Shown here piece after piece: positions 1-9,375 of a DNA stretch of 64,000 nucleotides; position 1 is the stretch's first letter; each line of letters starts with the position of its first letter. This stretch comes from Calothrix parasitica NIES-267. Its GTDB lineage: Bacteria > Cyanobacteriota > Cyanobacteriia > Cyanobacteriales > Nostocaceae. Under the pieces are notes generated by a model that was not told the origin of the DNA, did no database searches, and saw only the letters and a program-made list of their open reading frames with translations. The stretch covers positions 1,254,297-1,318,296 of the forward strand of contig NZ_AP018227.1 of assembly GCF_002368095.1 (NCBI RefSeq), given 5' to 3'. Made by a program: the position numbers and the translations under genes.

Positions 1-201
1 GGTCATCAAATTAGCATTAATGATAGTAAAAAAAACATAGAAATTAAAACTACTGGTGGTCATAACTTAATATTAAATGATGAAAATAAAACTATAGAAT
101 TAAGCTCAACAGGAAATTTAAAAATTCAAGCTCAAGGCAATATTGATATTAGTGCTACAGGTGTAATTACAGTCCAAGGTAGTCTAATTAAACTTAATTA
201 A
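1..201 (+). CDS. cis8: C-terminus of VgrG/gp5-like spike protein (Cis8), 5' truncated by window edge
   Basis: Frame 1 is open from the first base to TAA at 199-201 (66 residues). The peptide is a run of short alternating beta strands rich in I/N/T/G (for example IEIKTTGGHNLILND, then LKIQAQGNIDISATG). This is the pattern of the triple-stranded beta-helix that ends VgrG/gp5 spikes. It lies 34 bases before a PAAR gene, the usual partner that caps such a spike. In a CIS the spike sits at the centre of the baseplate and pierces the target membrane. The N-terminal OB-fold and hub domains lie outside the window, so family assignment rests on the beta-helix pattern and the context. Confidence 0.7.
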   Translation, partial: GHQISINDSKKNIEIKTTGGHNLILNDENKTIELSSTGNLKIQAQGNIDISATGVITVQGSLIKLN

Positions 202-235
202 TACAGCTAATAAAAGTTATTTAGATATTAATATT

Positions 236-736
236 ATGAGTAAACCAGCAGCTAGACTAACAGACCCAGGAGTACATCCCTTACCGCCAATATTAACCGG
301 AGGCCCCGGAAGTTCTAATGTAATTATCGGAAACTTACCAGCATGGAGAGGACTTCCCGCAGCAGCAGTTGCAGACTTGATGAACGCTATCAAAGAATCA
401 GTCGAAAATATAGCCAAAGCAGACGCAGCAGCAGCCGCAGCACCCTCCCCCGCGACTCAAGCGAATGCACTTAAAACCAAAGTTGACGAAGCCAAAAAAA
501 TGGCTGAAATGATTGCAGGGTTTGCCGCAATGGGAGTTGACCTTCACGCTTGTGTAACACCCTTACTTCCTCCCATACCTCTACCTATACATGGTCCCGG
601 TGTAGTAATCACTGGGAGCGCGACGGTTTTAATTAATGGACTTCCTGCTTGCAGACAAGGAGATATGCTTCAAGAAGCAATTGGACCACCGAATTCAATT
701 GTTTTTGGTTGTCCGAATGTTTTGATTGGTGGGTAA
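236..736 (+). CDS. cis10: PAAR-domain tip protein (Cis10-like)
   Basis: A 166-aa protein opening MSKPAARLTDPGVHP, with the PAAR-type segment repeated near the C-terminus (GPGVVITGSATVLINGLPACRQGD region, residues about 122-146). PAAR proteins form a metal-stabilised cone on top of the VgrG spike in CIS, T6SS and phage tails, sharpening the tip and sometimes carrying effectors. Between the two PAAR-like halves (about residues 40-95) is an Ala-rich helical insertion that could be a docking or linker segment. The gene directly follows the spike fragment and precedes a giant DUF4157 effector, so spike, tip and cargo are in transcription order. Confidence 0.88.
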   Translation: MSKPAARLTDPGVHPLPPILTGGPGSSNVIIGNLPAWRGLPAAAVADLMNAIKESVENIAKADAAAAAAPSPATQANALKTKVDEAKKMAEMIAGFAAMGVDLHACVTPLLPPIPLPIHGPGVVITGSATVLINGLPACRQGDMLQEAIGPPNSIVFGCPNVLIGG

Positions 737-737
737 A

Positions 738-780
738 GAGAGCAGGGGGAGCAGAGGAAGCAGGGGGAGCAGGGGGAGTA
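738..780 (+). repeat. G-rich tandem array (AGCAGGGGG-type)
   Basis: Imperfect direct repeats of an AGCAGGGGG-like unit fill the gap between the PAAR gene and the next gene's ribosome-binding site. It is a purine-rich arm of the kind seen elsewhere in the window; no complementary C-rich arm is visible here. Confidence 0.75.
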
Positions 781-818
781 AATAAATTTATTTGGTGATT
801 ATAAAGGAGATAAAACTA

Positions 819-3800
819 ATGAGCGAACGAACGCATGAAAAAAGCAATTGGTCATCAACGACACCACAAAACCAAGATTCTGTATTGAAACTTCGTCGTT
901 TTACCACCAAAGATGACAATGACGAAGAAATTAAAAAATCACCCGAATCTTTCCGCGCTGATATTAATTCTTCCAAATTTTCTCTTCCTATAAATCCCCC
1001 ATTTCCTAACGCTAACATTCAACGTCAAGAACAAAATCAAGAAGAGAAAGAACCAGAAGAAAAACCAGAAATCAATTTAAAGTCAGATTCACCACCTACT
1101 GAAGAACCGGAAGAAGAAAATAAATCTGAGGAATCAGAATCACAAATAAATTTAAAGCCAGATTCACCACCTACTGAAACTCCTGAAGAAAAAGAAGAAA
1201 ATTTATCATCAAATTCTATTCAAACTAAATTAACTGTTGGTAAACCGGGGGATAAATACGAACAGGAAGCTGACGCTACAGCAGCTAAGGTTATGGGGAT
1301 GTCCGATGAAACTTTGCAACGTCAAACAGAGGAAGAAACTGAAGATATCCAAACCCAACAAATCCCTACTCTTAACACCTCTCCGATAACTGAAAAAGGA
1401 GAAGAAGAACAAGAAGACATTCAAACAAAAGGAAAAGGTGATCGCCAGCAACAGACTCAAACGAGTTCTAGTTTAGAAAGTCGTCTGGGAAGCTCGAAGG
1501 GTGGAGGTAGTCCTTTACCGGATAGCGTGCGTGGTTTTATGGAGCCACGGTTTGGCGCTGATTTTGGTAATGTGCGCGTGCATAATGATTCCAGCACCGT
1601 GCAGATGAATAAGGAATTGGGAGCGCAGGCTTTTGCTCATGGTAATGATATTTACTATGGCGCTGGGAAGTCTCCTGGTAATAATGAGTTGACAGCCCAT
1701 GAGTTGACCCATACTATTCAGCAGACTGGGGGAAAGCTTCAACGTAAAGCAAACAAACTGCGACTCAAGTCAAATATTGGTACTAGTAACAAAATTAAAC
1801 CATTTGAGCGTCTTGGTTCCAAGGAAGCCGACAGTTATAGTAAATTTGAACCAGAAAATGAACTTCAAAACAGAGAGCAAACCGAAGAACAAACTAAAGG
1901 TAAACAAAAGCTAAAGTCCAATCAAGTTAAAAAATCTAAGAAAAACAAGGCATCAACGCCAAAAGCTGTCCCAGGTGAGCAAAATCAGAAAACACAAGAG
2001 CTAAAATCTCAAACTCCTGAAGCTGGTAAGACAGAAGACATAAATTCTCAAAAAGATGCTCAAGGGAAGCAGGAGCAGACAAAAGACAAAGCTGTAAACG
2101 GTGAAAATCCTCAAAACCCACCCGCTCAACAGCCAGCAGCAAAACCCCTTCTAGAACAGAAGGGTTTAGATAAAGAGATGACAGGTAATGCTGCGCCAGC
2201 GACAAAAGCTCAAGCAACTCCAAGAAGTGGATCTGGGGGTGGCGGTAGTCAAGTTGCTGGTGGTGGTAGCGGTGGCGATGTTGGTGGTGAAGTGAATGAA
2301 GAAGCTGAAGCTAAAGCAATGGAACAGTGTATGGCTGAGGCTGAAACTCCTGAAAATTCTGATTCGGAGCAACTTTCTTCTCCAGAAAAGGAAATTGCAG
2401 TTGCAGCAATTGCTGAAGATCCAGTACCTGGCGAACCACCCAGTGGTGGAGTTGGCGGTGAAGCAATTTCCGAACAACCCCAATCCCAAGCACCAGATGT
2501 TTCTCAATCTGAACCTTCAGCAGCATTAGCAGCGATTAGTCATTTACCTCCAACTAAATTGCTGTCTGCTATCGGGGGTGTATCTGGTGCAGTTATTACT
2601 ACTATCGGTAAACAAAAAGAAGCACTTGTTGCTAATCCACCATCCTTGGAAACACCAAGCGGTGCAAAATCCCCCGCCTCTAAGGTTGCAAAATCTGTCC
2701 CGGAAGATAAACCCAAGGCTGTTGAGAAAAAGCCAGATGGAGTTGCTAAACCAGTTCCACAACCCGAGCCGTTACCTCCTCAAAAATCTTCACCTCAAGT
2801 GAAAACGCCTCCACCTGCGGTGCAAGGAAATGAAAAAGGAGAACTATCTGAGTCAGATGTGGAAAGGATGCAGGCTTCTATCGGTAAAATGCCTGTTAAA
2901 GATCCCGGTGCCATGGAAATTTCCGCCGGGAATCCTCCTGAATTAGAACTTACAGGTAATGCAAATCCCCAAAAGGCTCAGGAGCAGAAAGCTGAATTAG
3001 AAAAAAGTCTCGCCGAAACCCAAACCAAAGGACAGCAGAGCTTGGCACAGCCAATGGGTGAAGATGCGATTATGCATTCAGTACCACAACAAACCCTAAA
3101 GGCTCAGATTGCTGGTGGTGCAGGAGATAGCGGGGGTGGTGGTGGCGAAACAGATATGGGAGATACCATTTCCATTTTGGCGCAGCAAGAGAAAGGTGAC
3201 GAAATTCAAGCCGCAGCAGCTAAAGCCCAAGGAGAGTTCGCAGCTCGCAAGCAAGAACATAGCGCTAGGGTTGTTGAAGAAAAGGCACAATCCCATCAAT
3301 ATATTGAGCAACTCAAACTCAAGAATGCCGAGCAGCAAGCCCAGGAAAAAGGTAAAGCTAAAGCTGAAGTGCAGCAAATGCGCGGAGAATGGAGAAAAGA
3401 GCAGCAAACTCTGGTTAAAGAGTCTGGCACTGAAGCCAATAAGTTGGTGAATGAAGGAATCAAAGAAATTGACACCAAGAAAGCCGAAGGTGAAGCAGAA
3501 GCTCAAAAAGAAATTCACAAGGGCGAACAAAACGCCGAGCAAGAGCGCAAAAAGGGTGAAACCGAAGCTGCTGCTGAGCGCCAGAAGGGTGAACGGGATT
3601 CGGGTGGGTTGTTTGGCTGGTTAGCTAGTAAAGCAAAGGCATTCTTTGATGGTATAAAGCAAGGGATTCAAAAGGCTTTTGAAGCAGCCCGTGCTGCAAT
3701 GCGTCAGGCAATTGAACTTGCTAAAAGCATGGCGGCTAAGGCGATTGAGAAATGTCGTCAGGCGATTGTGGCGACGATTCAGCGTGTTGGTAATGCCTTG

Positions 3801-6023
3801 ATTGCAATTGGGGACAAGCTTCTGGCACAATGGCCTGGGTTGCAAAAGAAATGGCGGGATTCGATTCAAAAACGAGTCGAGCAAGCAGAAGCGACGGTTA
3901 ATAAGCTCGCTCAAGATTTGAATCAAGGTATTCAGAAGGGACTGGATTTGCTCGGTAAGGGGCTAGATGCTGCTCTTGGTTTGATGGAAAAGGGAATGCT
4001 AGCAGCAGTCAGCGTCTATGAAGGTGCTGTCATGGGAGCAATTAAGTTTGGTGAAGGAGCAGCCAAAGCATTAGGAGCCTTTGCTGTTCTTGCAAAAGAT
4101 ATTGGAGCTAATCCCGGTCAATGGATTGGTAATCTAGATACTGCGGTTTCCGACGGTATTAAAAATCATCTTTGGAATGCCTTTCAGCAGCAAGTTCAAG
4201 TTTGGTTTAACCAGAAATTAGAAGCGGTTTTAGGTCTAGGTACCACTGTTTGGAAAATTTTGACCCAGGGCGGCATTTCCATGGCTGAAATGGGTAAGAT
4301 GGCTTGGACTGGCGTTAAACAAGCGCTACCGATGATTATTATTGGGGTGTTGCTGGAGCGTTTGGTTTCCATGATTGTGCCTGCTGCGGGGGCGGTGTTA
4401 GCAGTTATACAGGGGCTACAAGCCGCTTGGGGTACCGTTAGTCAGATAATTCAAGCCTTTGGACAGTTTATGACGTTCTTGAAGGCAGTGAAAACTGGGA
4501 ATGCAGGGCCACAATTTGGGGCTGTATTGGCTTCGGCGGCGATTGTATTGCTGGAGTTTATTACTAACTTCATTATTGTCAAGATTGCGAAAGCTGCCCG
4601 GAAGGTGGCGGGTAAGTTGAAGGGGTTGGCGAAGAGTTTGATGAAGCGGGGTAAGGGGAAGAAAAGGAAGGATAATAAAGATAAGAAGAAAAAGAATGAA
4701 GATGATGACGAAACACTGACCCAGAAGAAGAAACGCCTTAACAGGGCTATCGCTTCAATGCGTCCTAAGCTGGAGAAGCTATTAAAGAAAGGTGTTACAA
4801 AAGGTAAACTAAATCGAACTCTAAAATCTCTCAAACGACGTTATAAGCTCACATCTCTTAGCTTACGTTCTAATGGGGAAATCTACGCTCGAATTAATCC
4901 GGGTGATCCAGTTATTGACACTAACAAACTCACTCTTGAGAAGTTAGGTCGTTGTTTGGAACCTATTTTGCAGAAAGCTGAACAGGAATATCTTCAAGAA
5001 CATGTTTTTCAAAAACCAGAAGCTCAAAAGCGTATTCAAAATGCTGAAGCCAGAATTTTAAATGGGGAAAGGGCATCACCATTAGATCGTGACGAGCAAC
5101 GTGCCCTGTTAAGAAAAATACAACAGAATAAGAAAATACCACAAACTTTAAAGATGGAACGAAATGTCGATGTAGACATTAAAGACCCGAATAATCTTGG
5201 AACATATTTTGTTGAAAGTCCCCAGCGAAAACATTACAAGCAAGAGCTTTTAGCAAAAAGTATATCTCAGTATAACGAAGTAGCAAAAGATAAGAATTTA
5301 AAAGCAGAACTCGATAATAATAAAGTCAGTAAAAATAGACTTTTAAAGCATTATTTTGACAAACATGGAATTATTTCTAATCCTAAGTTTATACAACTTG
5401 GAGCAGCTTATCCACAACTCTTGGGTTCTTTAAAGCGTATGTCTAGAGAATATGGTATTTCACATGCTGAAATTGCCAAATTACTTGGTAAACCTAATTC
5501 CAAACAAATATTAAAAAGGCTAGCAGAGATTAGAAAACCACTTCCCATTGAGCGTAAAGGCAATTTTAGTTTTCATGCTGAAAATATTTCAACTACTGCA
5601 TATCTTACGCAAGTTTTGGAACCAGAGCGTAGAGCGGGAAGTGGAATAGCCAATGCTTTAGGAGTTTCTTACGTAGCCAGTGGACAAGGAGAACTTGACG
5701 ACATTTTGGGTCGAGGAGGTAAGTGGGCTCCCATGACACCAAAAGGAGCCAGCAGTAGTGAAAAGGAATCTAAGCAAGCTATGGAAGCGAACACAAAATG
5801 GTATAGGCGTATTGCCAGAATATTTAAGCATCTTCATGAAAATGCAAAGCAGGCTAATGTGTTAATACTACAAAGTGGTTATGACTTACATGATTTACAA
5901 CACGCCTTCTCTACATGGTTAGATGTAAAAGTAGAGTCAAAATCGCCTGACGCTCTGCTGCAAACTGAGCAATTACTCATAGCACAATTGAAAAAGATGC
6001 TAGCAAATTATTTTGGAAAATAA
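819..6023 (+). CDS. Giant DUF4157 (eCIS core domain) effector with unknown C-terminal domain
   Basis: A 1734-aa protein. The ATG at 819 is preferred over the upstream TTG at 792 because AAGGAG lies at 804-809. Order of parts: charged disordered N-terminus; PGDKYEQEAD motif near residue 142; DUF4157 core about 233-310 with the zincin-like HELTH motif at 294-298; long Gln/Pro/Gly-rich linkers; Ala/Glu/Lys coiled coil about 790-925; hydrophobic helices about 1165-1260; a very basic stretch about 1275-1295; a C-terminal region about 1304-1734 of no recognised family. DUF4157 proteins are hallmark cargo genes of eCIS loci, and variable C-termini usually carry the toxic activity. The hydrophobic helices suggest membrane insertion or passage (inference). 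The next gene starts 5 bases after the stop. Confidence 0.85.
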   Translation: MSERTHEKSNWSSTTPQNQDSVLKLRRFTTKDDNDEEIKKSPESFRADINSSKFSLPINPPFPNANIQRQEQNQEEKEPEEKPEINLKSDSPPTEEPEEENKSEESESQINLKPDSPPTETPEEKEENLSSNSIQTKLTVGKPGDKYEQEADATAAKVMGMSDETLQRQTEEETEDIQTQQIPTLNTSPITEKGEEEQEDIQTKGKGDRQQQTQTSSSLESRLGSSKGGGSPLPDSVRGFMEPRFGADFGNVRVHNDSSTVQMNKELGAQAFAHGNDIYYGAGKSPGNNELTAHELTHTIQQTGGKLQRKANKLRLKSNIGTSNKIKPFERLGSKEADSYSKFEPENELQNREQTEEQTKGKQKLKSNQVKKSKKNKASTPKAVPGEQNQKTQELKSQTPEAGKTEDINSQKDAQGKQEQTKDKAVNGENPQNPPAQQPAAKPLLEQKGLDKEMTGNAAPATKAQATPRSGSGGGGSQVAGGGSGGDVGGEVNEEAEAKAMEQCMAEAETPENSDSEQLSSPEKEIAVAAIAEDPVPGEPPSGGVGGEAISEQPQSQAPDVSQSEPSAALAAISHLPPTKLLSAIGGVSGAVITTIGKQKEALVANPPSLETPSGAKSPASKVAKSVPEDKPKAVEKKPDGVAKPVPQPEPLPPQKSSPQVKTPPPAVQGNEKGELSESDVERMQASIGKMPVKDPGAMEISAGNPPELELTGNANPQKAQEQKAELEKSLAETQTKGQQSLAQPMGEDAIMHSVPQQTLKAQIAGGAGDSGGGGGETDMGDTISILAQQEKGDEIQAAAAKAQGEFAARKQEHSARVVEEKAQSHQYIEQLKLKNAEQQAQEKGKAKAEVQQMRGEWRKEQQTLVKESGTEANKLVNEGIKEIDTKKAEGEAEAQKEIHKGEQNAEQERKKGETEAAAERQKGERDSGGLFGWLASKAKAFFDGIKQGIQKAFEAARAAMRQAIELAKSMAAKAIEKCRQAIVATIQRVGNALIAIGDKLLAQWPGLQKKWRDSIQKRVEQAEATVNKLAQDLNQGIQKGLDLLGKGLDAALGLMEKGMLAAVSVYEGAVMGAIKFGEGAAKALGAFAVLAKDIGANPGQWIGNLDTAVSDGIKNHLWNAFQQQVQVWFNQKLEAVLGLGTTVWKILTQGGISMAEMGKMAWTGVKQALPMIIIGVLLERLVSMIVPAAGAVLAVIQGLQAAWGTVSQIIQAFGQFMTFLKAVKTGNAGPQFGAVLASAAIVLLEFITNFIIVKIAKAARKVAGKLKGLAKSLMKRGKGKKRKDNKDKKKKNEDDDETLTQKKKRLNRAIASMRPKLEKLLKKGVTKGKLNRTLKSLKRRYKLTSLSLRSNGEIYARINPGDPVIDTNKLTLEKLGRCLEPILQKAEQEYLQEHVFQKPEAQKRIQNAEARILNGERASPLDRDEQRALLRKIQQNKKIPQTLKMERNVDVDIKDPNNLGTYFVESPQRKHYKQELLAKSISQYNEVAKDKNLKAELDNNKVSKNRLLKHYFDKHGIISNPKFIQLGAAYPQLLGSLKRMSREYGISHAEIAKLLGKPNSKQILKRLAEIRKPLPIERKGNFSFHAENISTTAYLTQVLEPERRAGSGIANALGVSYVASGQGELDDILGRGGKWAPMTPKGASSSEKESKQAMEANTKWYRRIARIFKHLHENAKQANVLILQSGYDLHDLQHAFSTWLDVKVESKSPDALLQTEQLLIAQLKKMLANYFGK

Positions 6024-6028
6024 TATTT

Positions 6029-6661
6029 ATGAGTAGTCAGTACTTTGTATTAAAAACTGCACCTGAAAAACGTTTTGATGAAGAACTTCAAGAAAAAATG
6101 GAGACTGCGTTAACTCAATTACATGCAAATACAGGATTATTTTTCGATTACTTGTGTTCAGAGGAACTAGATTCTTCAGTCAACCGTTTTTTCTGGATAG
6201 AAGTTAAATCAGAAGAAGCCATACTTAAGCTTGTTGATGATGCATCCATACCTGTTATTTACTTAATAGTCAAAGCCAAATGTCAAGAGAATATTGAGTT
6301 AATCTCTTCCTGTATTACTCAATTTATTTCAATATACTCTCTTGAACAACTTCAACATAAAGCTATAAAAGAAATGAATATTAACCCGAAAAGTATTTTG
6401 CTTTTGGCTTTGGGAACTAGCATTGAATTCGAGCCAATTTCTGCTCAAATATTTTCTGATGCTTTCAAATCCTCAAATTCAACTACTCGATGTGCTGCGG
6501 CTGAAGCTTTAGGCCTCGTCCAATGGCCTGAGCTAATGGTAGATTTAAAGCGTGCTGCCGAATCAGATTCAGATGCTGATGTAAGAGAAATGGCTGCTGT
6601 TTCTTTGGAAGCGTGTGAATCTCTAATCAAAGTAAAAAGCGATGTTGATTTAAAAAACTAA
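6029..6661 (+). CDS. HEAT-like repeat protein, candidate immunity/partner of the upstream effector
   Basis: A 210-aa soluble protein starting 5 bases after the giant effector, so almost certainly co-translated. The C-terminal third has two helical HEAT-like units (around TTRCAAAEALGLVQWPELM and DADVREMAAVSLEAC). The N-terminal part is not recognised. Small genes immediately downstream of polymorphic toxins often encode the cognate immunity protein; that role is inferred here from position only. It could instead be a chaperone for loading the effector. No signal peptide or membrane segment is visible. Confidence 0.7.
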   Translation: MSSQYFVLKTAPEKRFDEELQEKMETALTQLHANTGLFFDYLCSEELDSSVNRFFWIEVKSEEAILKLVDDASIPVIYLIVKAKCQENIELISSCITQFISIYSLEQLQHKAIKEMNINPKSILLLALGTSIEFEPISAQIFSDAFKSSNSTTRCAAAEALGLVQWPELMVDLKRAAESDSDADVREMAAVSLEACESLIKVKSDVDLKN

Positions 6662-6713
6662 AGCTAGGAGAATTTCCGCTTTTTTTATTAGTAAGCATCT
6701 GTATCGATTTCCT

Positions 6714-7442
6714 ATGCAAAACCCTACCTCCGAAGAACAACTCCAACAAACCCTCCGCACCTACCTAGAAACTTGGGCAAAAGAGAACCTACCCGAATTT
6801 GACGAACTCGGCTCAGACACATCCACTGAAACCCTAGAAGAAATCACCAAATCCCTTGAAAAACTAGCAGAAACAGAATTCGAGGCTATTACCCAAAATG
6901 CCACATTTGAATTCATTGATGCCATAGAAACTACCTTTCAAGAATGGGCAAAAACTGCTCGGGAAGAACTTAACCCAGATGCTACCAGTAGCCAACTTAT
7001 TTACAAAGCTGTACTCAACTTCTTCAAAACTGAAGAATGGGAATTCGTCGAAGAAGAAGATGAACTCATATTGTACATGAATTTCAAAGGCGAAAACGGT
7101 GAGTGGGTTTGCCTTGCTAAAGTCATTGAAGTTGAAAATCAGTTTATCTTTTACTCCCTTTATCCCCAAGCAGTTCCCCAAGATAAACGCTTGGCGATCG
7201 CCGAATTTATCACCCGCGTTAACTACGGTACAGTCCTTGGTAACTTTGAACTAGATTTCGACGACGGCGAAATCCGTTACAAAACCAGCATTGACGTAGA
7301 AGGTGACAATCTGAGTTTTGCATTAATCAAACAAATGGTTTACGCCAATGTAATGATGATGGATGAATATTTACCGGGAATTATGGCAGTAATTGAAGGA
7401 GAGGTGGAAGTCAAAGAAGCGATTTCGTTAGTTGAAAGTTGA
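6714..7442 (+). CDS. YbjN / type III secretion chaperone-like domain protein
   Basis: A 242-aa acidic protein. The N-terminal about 95 residues are helical and charged. Residues about 100-235 resemble the YbjN fold, with a strand-helix pattern and the motif FELDFDDGEIRYKTSIDVEG followed by a helix and MMDEYLPGIMAVIEG. YbjN-family proteins share the fold of T3SS secretion chaperones and are common as stand-alone genes in cyanobacteria. Next to a CIS effector it may act as a cargo chaperone (inference). It follows the HEAT-like gene by 52 bases on the same strand. Confidence 0.7.
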   Translation: MQNPTSEEQLQQTLRTYLETWAKENLPEFDELGSDTSTETLEEITKSLEKLAETEFEAITQNATFEFIDAIETTFQEWAKTAREELNPDATSSQLIYKAVLNFFKTEEWEFVEEEDELILYMNFKGENGEWVCLAKVIEVENQFIFYSLYPQAVPQDKRLAIAEFITRVNYGTVLGNFELDFDDGEIRYKTSIDVEGDNLSFALIKQMVYANVMMMDEYLPGIMAVIEGEVEVKEAISLVES

Positions 7443-7518
7443 GACTTATTCATTAATCGCTTAATAAAGTTTGCTTTCATAGCAGGCTATTCCTTTTATC
7501 AAGGAGAAGCTAGAAGGG

Positions 7519-8178
7519 ATGAAACATCGGATGAAAAACTTTTTAGAAGCTAAGTGGAATGGGCTAAAAGAAAAACTTGGGATAAATAAATCAAATAAAA
7601 AATATTCCACAGAAATTGTATCCGAATATCAAACTACTAGCGGACATACTATTAAAATTACTAGCGATGGGCGTATTTTTCGGTGTAGTAATTGTGAAGA
7701 ATTAGAAAACTTGTACAAGACTGTACTTGATAGTGATGAAGAACTCAGGAGATGGCTAGATACAATTAAACAAGATCCGACAAATCCAGAACTTTCTTCT
7801 CAATTAGTTAAACTTGAGGAAAGACTTGAAAATGTAGCTAAAGTTCAAAAGGGTATTTTCCCGAAACAAACCTCATACGGGGATAATAAAAAATCAAAAT
7901 TTAGAAAACATCAAAATGATATCCGAACAACAGCCGAAGAATTAGGGGTGGAAATACCAAAAGGAGTGAAGATAAAATCGGAAGAGTTTCAAAAACCCGT
8001 TGTACAATTCATTGATGACATCGTGAAAACAGGAGAAACCCGTCAGATACCTTATAAAGAGTATACAAATGCTCTTTGGAGTCGTAAAGGAAATGCAATT
8101 GTTATACGTCAAGCTGATGGTACTTTCGTTACTTTTCTAAATGCTTGTGGTGGAGGTTCAGCATTACAATGGAAATAA
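7519..8178 (+). CDS. Orphan polymorphic-toxin C-terminal module
   Basis: A 219-aa protein with no DUF4157 domain or delivery region. Residues about 40-60 carry the segment HTIKITSDGRIFRCSNC and then helices of the kind that precede toxin domains in polymorphic toxins. The last about 60 residues (YTNALWSRKGNAIV, RQADGTFVTFL) would be the candidate toxic domain, which I do not recognise. AAGGAG at 7501-7506 lies 12 bases before the ATG; a second ATG at 7531 is also possible. The next gene overlaps its end by 10 bases, as in toxin-immunity pairs. It may be a displaced toxin tip left by recombination at the 3' end of an effector gene (inference). Confidence 0.6.
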   Translation: MKHRMKNFLEAKWNGLKEKLGINKSNKKYSTEIVSEYQTTSGHTIKITSDGRIFRCSNCEELENLYKTVLDSDEELRRWLDTIKQDPTNPELSSQLVKLEERLENVAKVQKGIFPKQTSYGDNKKSKFRKHQNDIRTTAEELGVEIPKGVKIKSEEFQKPVVQFIDDIVKTGETRQIPYKEYTNALWSRKGNAIVIRQADGTFVTFLNACGGGSALQWK

Positions 8179-8687
8179 GTAATACAAAACAAAGCGTAGT
8201 TAACGCTCTTTTGGGAAAAACAGTTGTATTAGTGTCAAGAATTGCGATTGAAGAAAATGAAGATTGTGATGTCTTAACAGACACTTTAGTCTTCACTCTT
8301 GCTGATGGTAGTAAATTCGAGTTATTAACTCAACAAGCAAAAACAGTTTTTAAAGAAATTAGTTCAGATAATAACTTATTTGTTGATTTTGAATTAGAAC
8401 CAAACGAAATACTAAAAACTTATCCTATTGAACCAGAAACATTTAATCTTCCCTTCACAGTAGATAGTGCCACAGATATTTGGGCAAGTGAGGAGGATAC
8501 AAAATTTTTAGTCGCTATTATTCTCTGGGATATTGATAAGCGAACAGTTTTACCTATCTGTACTGAAACAGATGAAATAGAGTTAATGACAATTGATAAA
8601 TTAAGACAACGTATAGATAGAATGGTATTTGCTTATGGATGTGTTGAGCAAAAATGGTACAAAGAGAAAATCTTACAAGTATCATAG
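8169..8687 (+). CDS. Small acidic protein, candidate immunity to the overlapping toxin module
   Basis: A 172-aa acidic protein not assigned to a family. The ATG at 8169 (GGAGG at 8152-8156, 12 bases upstream) overlaps the upstream gene by 10 bases, implying translational coupling. An earlier TTG at 8145 would also be in frame but lies upstream of that ribosome site. The sequence alternates strands and helices, with many Asp/Glu and no membrane segment, fitting a small soluble immunity protein. Function is inferred from overlap and context only. Confidence 0.6.
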   Translation: MEISNTKQSVVNALLGKTVVLVSRIAIEENEDCDVLTDTLVFTLADGSKFELLTQQAKTVFKEISSDNNLFVDFELEPNEILKTYPIEPETFNLPFTVDSATDIWASEEDTKFLVAIILWDIDKRTVLPICTETDEIELMTIDKLRQRIDRMVFAYGCVEQKWYKEKILQVS

Positions 8688-8689
8688 TT

Positions 8690-8949
8690 AGTAGGTTGGG
8701 TTGAAGCATGTTCACGAAGTGTGCCGTAAGGCATAACCAAACAAAACCACTGTCCCTAAAGAAGAAATGATAGAGCTAGCATTAGATAAAATTGGAACTT
8801 TAAAACCCGATAATGCTTTAGAACTTATAATTACCTTTTTTGCTCACCCAAATATCTAAACCCAAATTGAAAATATATATAAAGTTTCTCAACCATTCCC
8901 CCATCGACATAGTAATATACCCCTGTTAACCAGGCGGACACTAAGTATT
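8690..8949. other. Gene-free spacer with repeat debris before cis9
   Basis: Holds a short dispersed-repeat-like tract (TAGGTTGGGTTGAAGCATG and GTGCCGTAAGGCATAACC, 8691-8742) and a 30-codon ORF (8767-8859) without a clear ribosome site, which I do not call as a gene. No terminator hairpin with a T-run was found. Confidence 0.5.
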
Positions 8950-9375
8950 ATGCCTGAAGATATTCAATACCTCGATTCCCAAGACTATATCGGTTCTGGT
9001 TTTGCTTTCCCTCTAGATTTAAGCGTCCAAGGGGGAATTCAACTCAGTTCGGAAATTACAAATTTAGAAGAATCTATACTTATCATTCTCCGAACAGATT
9101 TAGGAGAACGAGTTTATCGACCAGATTTTGGCTCTCGTTTATCGGAGCTTGTTTTTGAACCTTTAAATACTCAAACTCTTTTACGTATCCGTTTGTATGT
9201 GGAAGAAGCTTTGAAGATGTGGGAACCAAGGATAATTTTAAAGGAAGTTCGCACTAATCCCGACCCTATCAGAGGTAAGGTGGAAATCGAAATTATCTAT
9301 CAACCTAAGAATCATCTGGAAATTAGAAGCTTAGTATATCCCTTTTATCTATTACCAACCGGGGAACTGCTATGA
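8950..9375 (+). CDS. cis9: gp25-like baseplate protein (Cis9), copy A
   Basis: A 141-aa protein of the T4 gp25/GpW-gp25 family. Key features are the segment ESILIILRTDLGERVYRPDFGSRL (about 45-68), with the conserved RxxRPDFG-type core, and the C-terminal strand ending YPFYLLP. In contractile tails this protein joins the baseplate wedge to the first sheath ring. It starts a three-gene baseplate module, overlapping cis11 by the ATGA junction at 9372-9375. A close paralogue is at 40369-40770. Confidence 0.93.
   Translation: MPEDIQYLDSQDYIGSGFAFPLDLSVQGGIQLSSEITNLEESILIILRTDLGERVYRPDFGSRLSELVFEPLNTQTLLRIRLYVEEALKMWEPRIILKEVRTNPDPIRGKVEIEIIYQPKNHLEIRSLVYPFYLLPTGELL

Noticed and set aside
792..818. 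Upstream TTG start for the giant effector
   Set aside because: The AAGGAG ribosome site lies downstream of it and fits the ATG at 819.
1698..1712. HELTH in DUF4157 effectors as an active metalloprotease site
   Set aside because: The motif looks zincin-like, but no third zinc ligand region was identified and DUF4157 is better known as a cargo marker; activity was not claimed.
6662..6700. T-run with weak dyad after the HEAT-like gene as terminator
   Set aside because: The stem is only 3-4 bp; not convincing.
8767..8859. 30-codon ORF before cis9
   Set aside because: No ribosome site and no recognised family; could be gene debris, but not enough to call.
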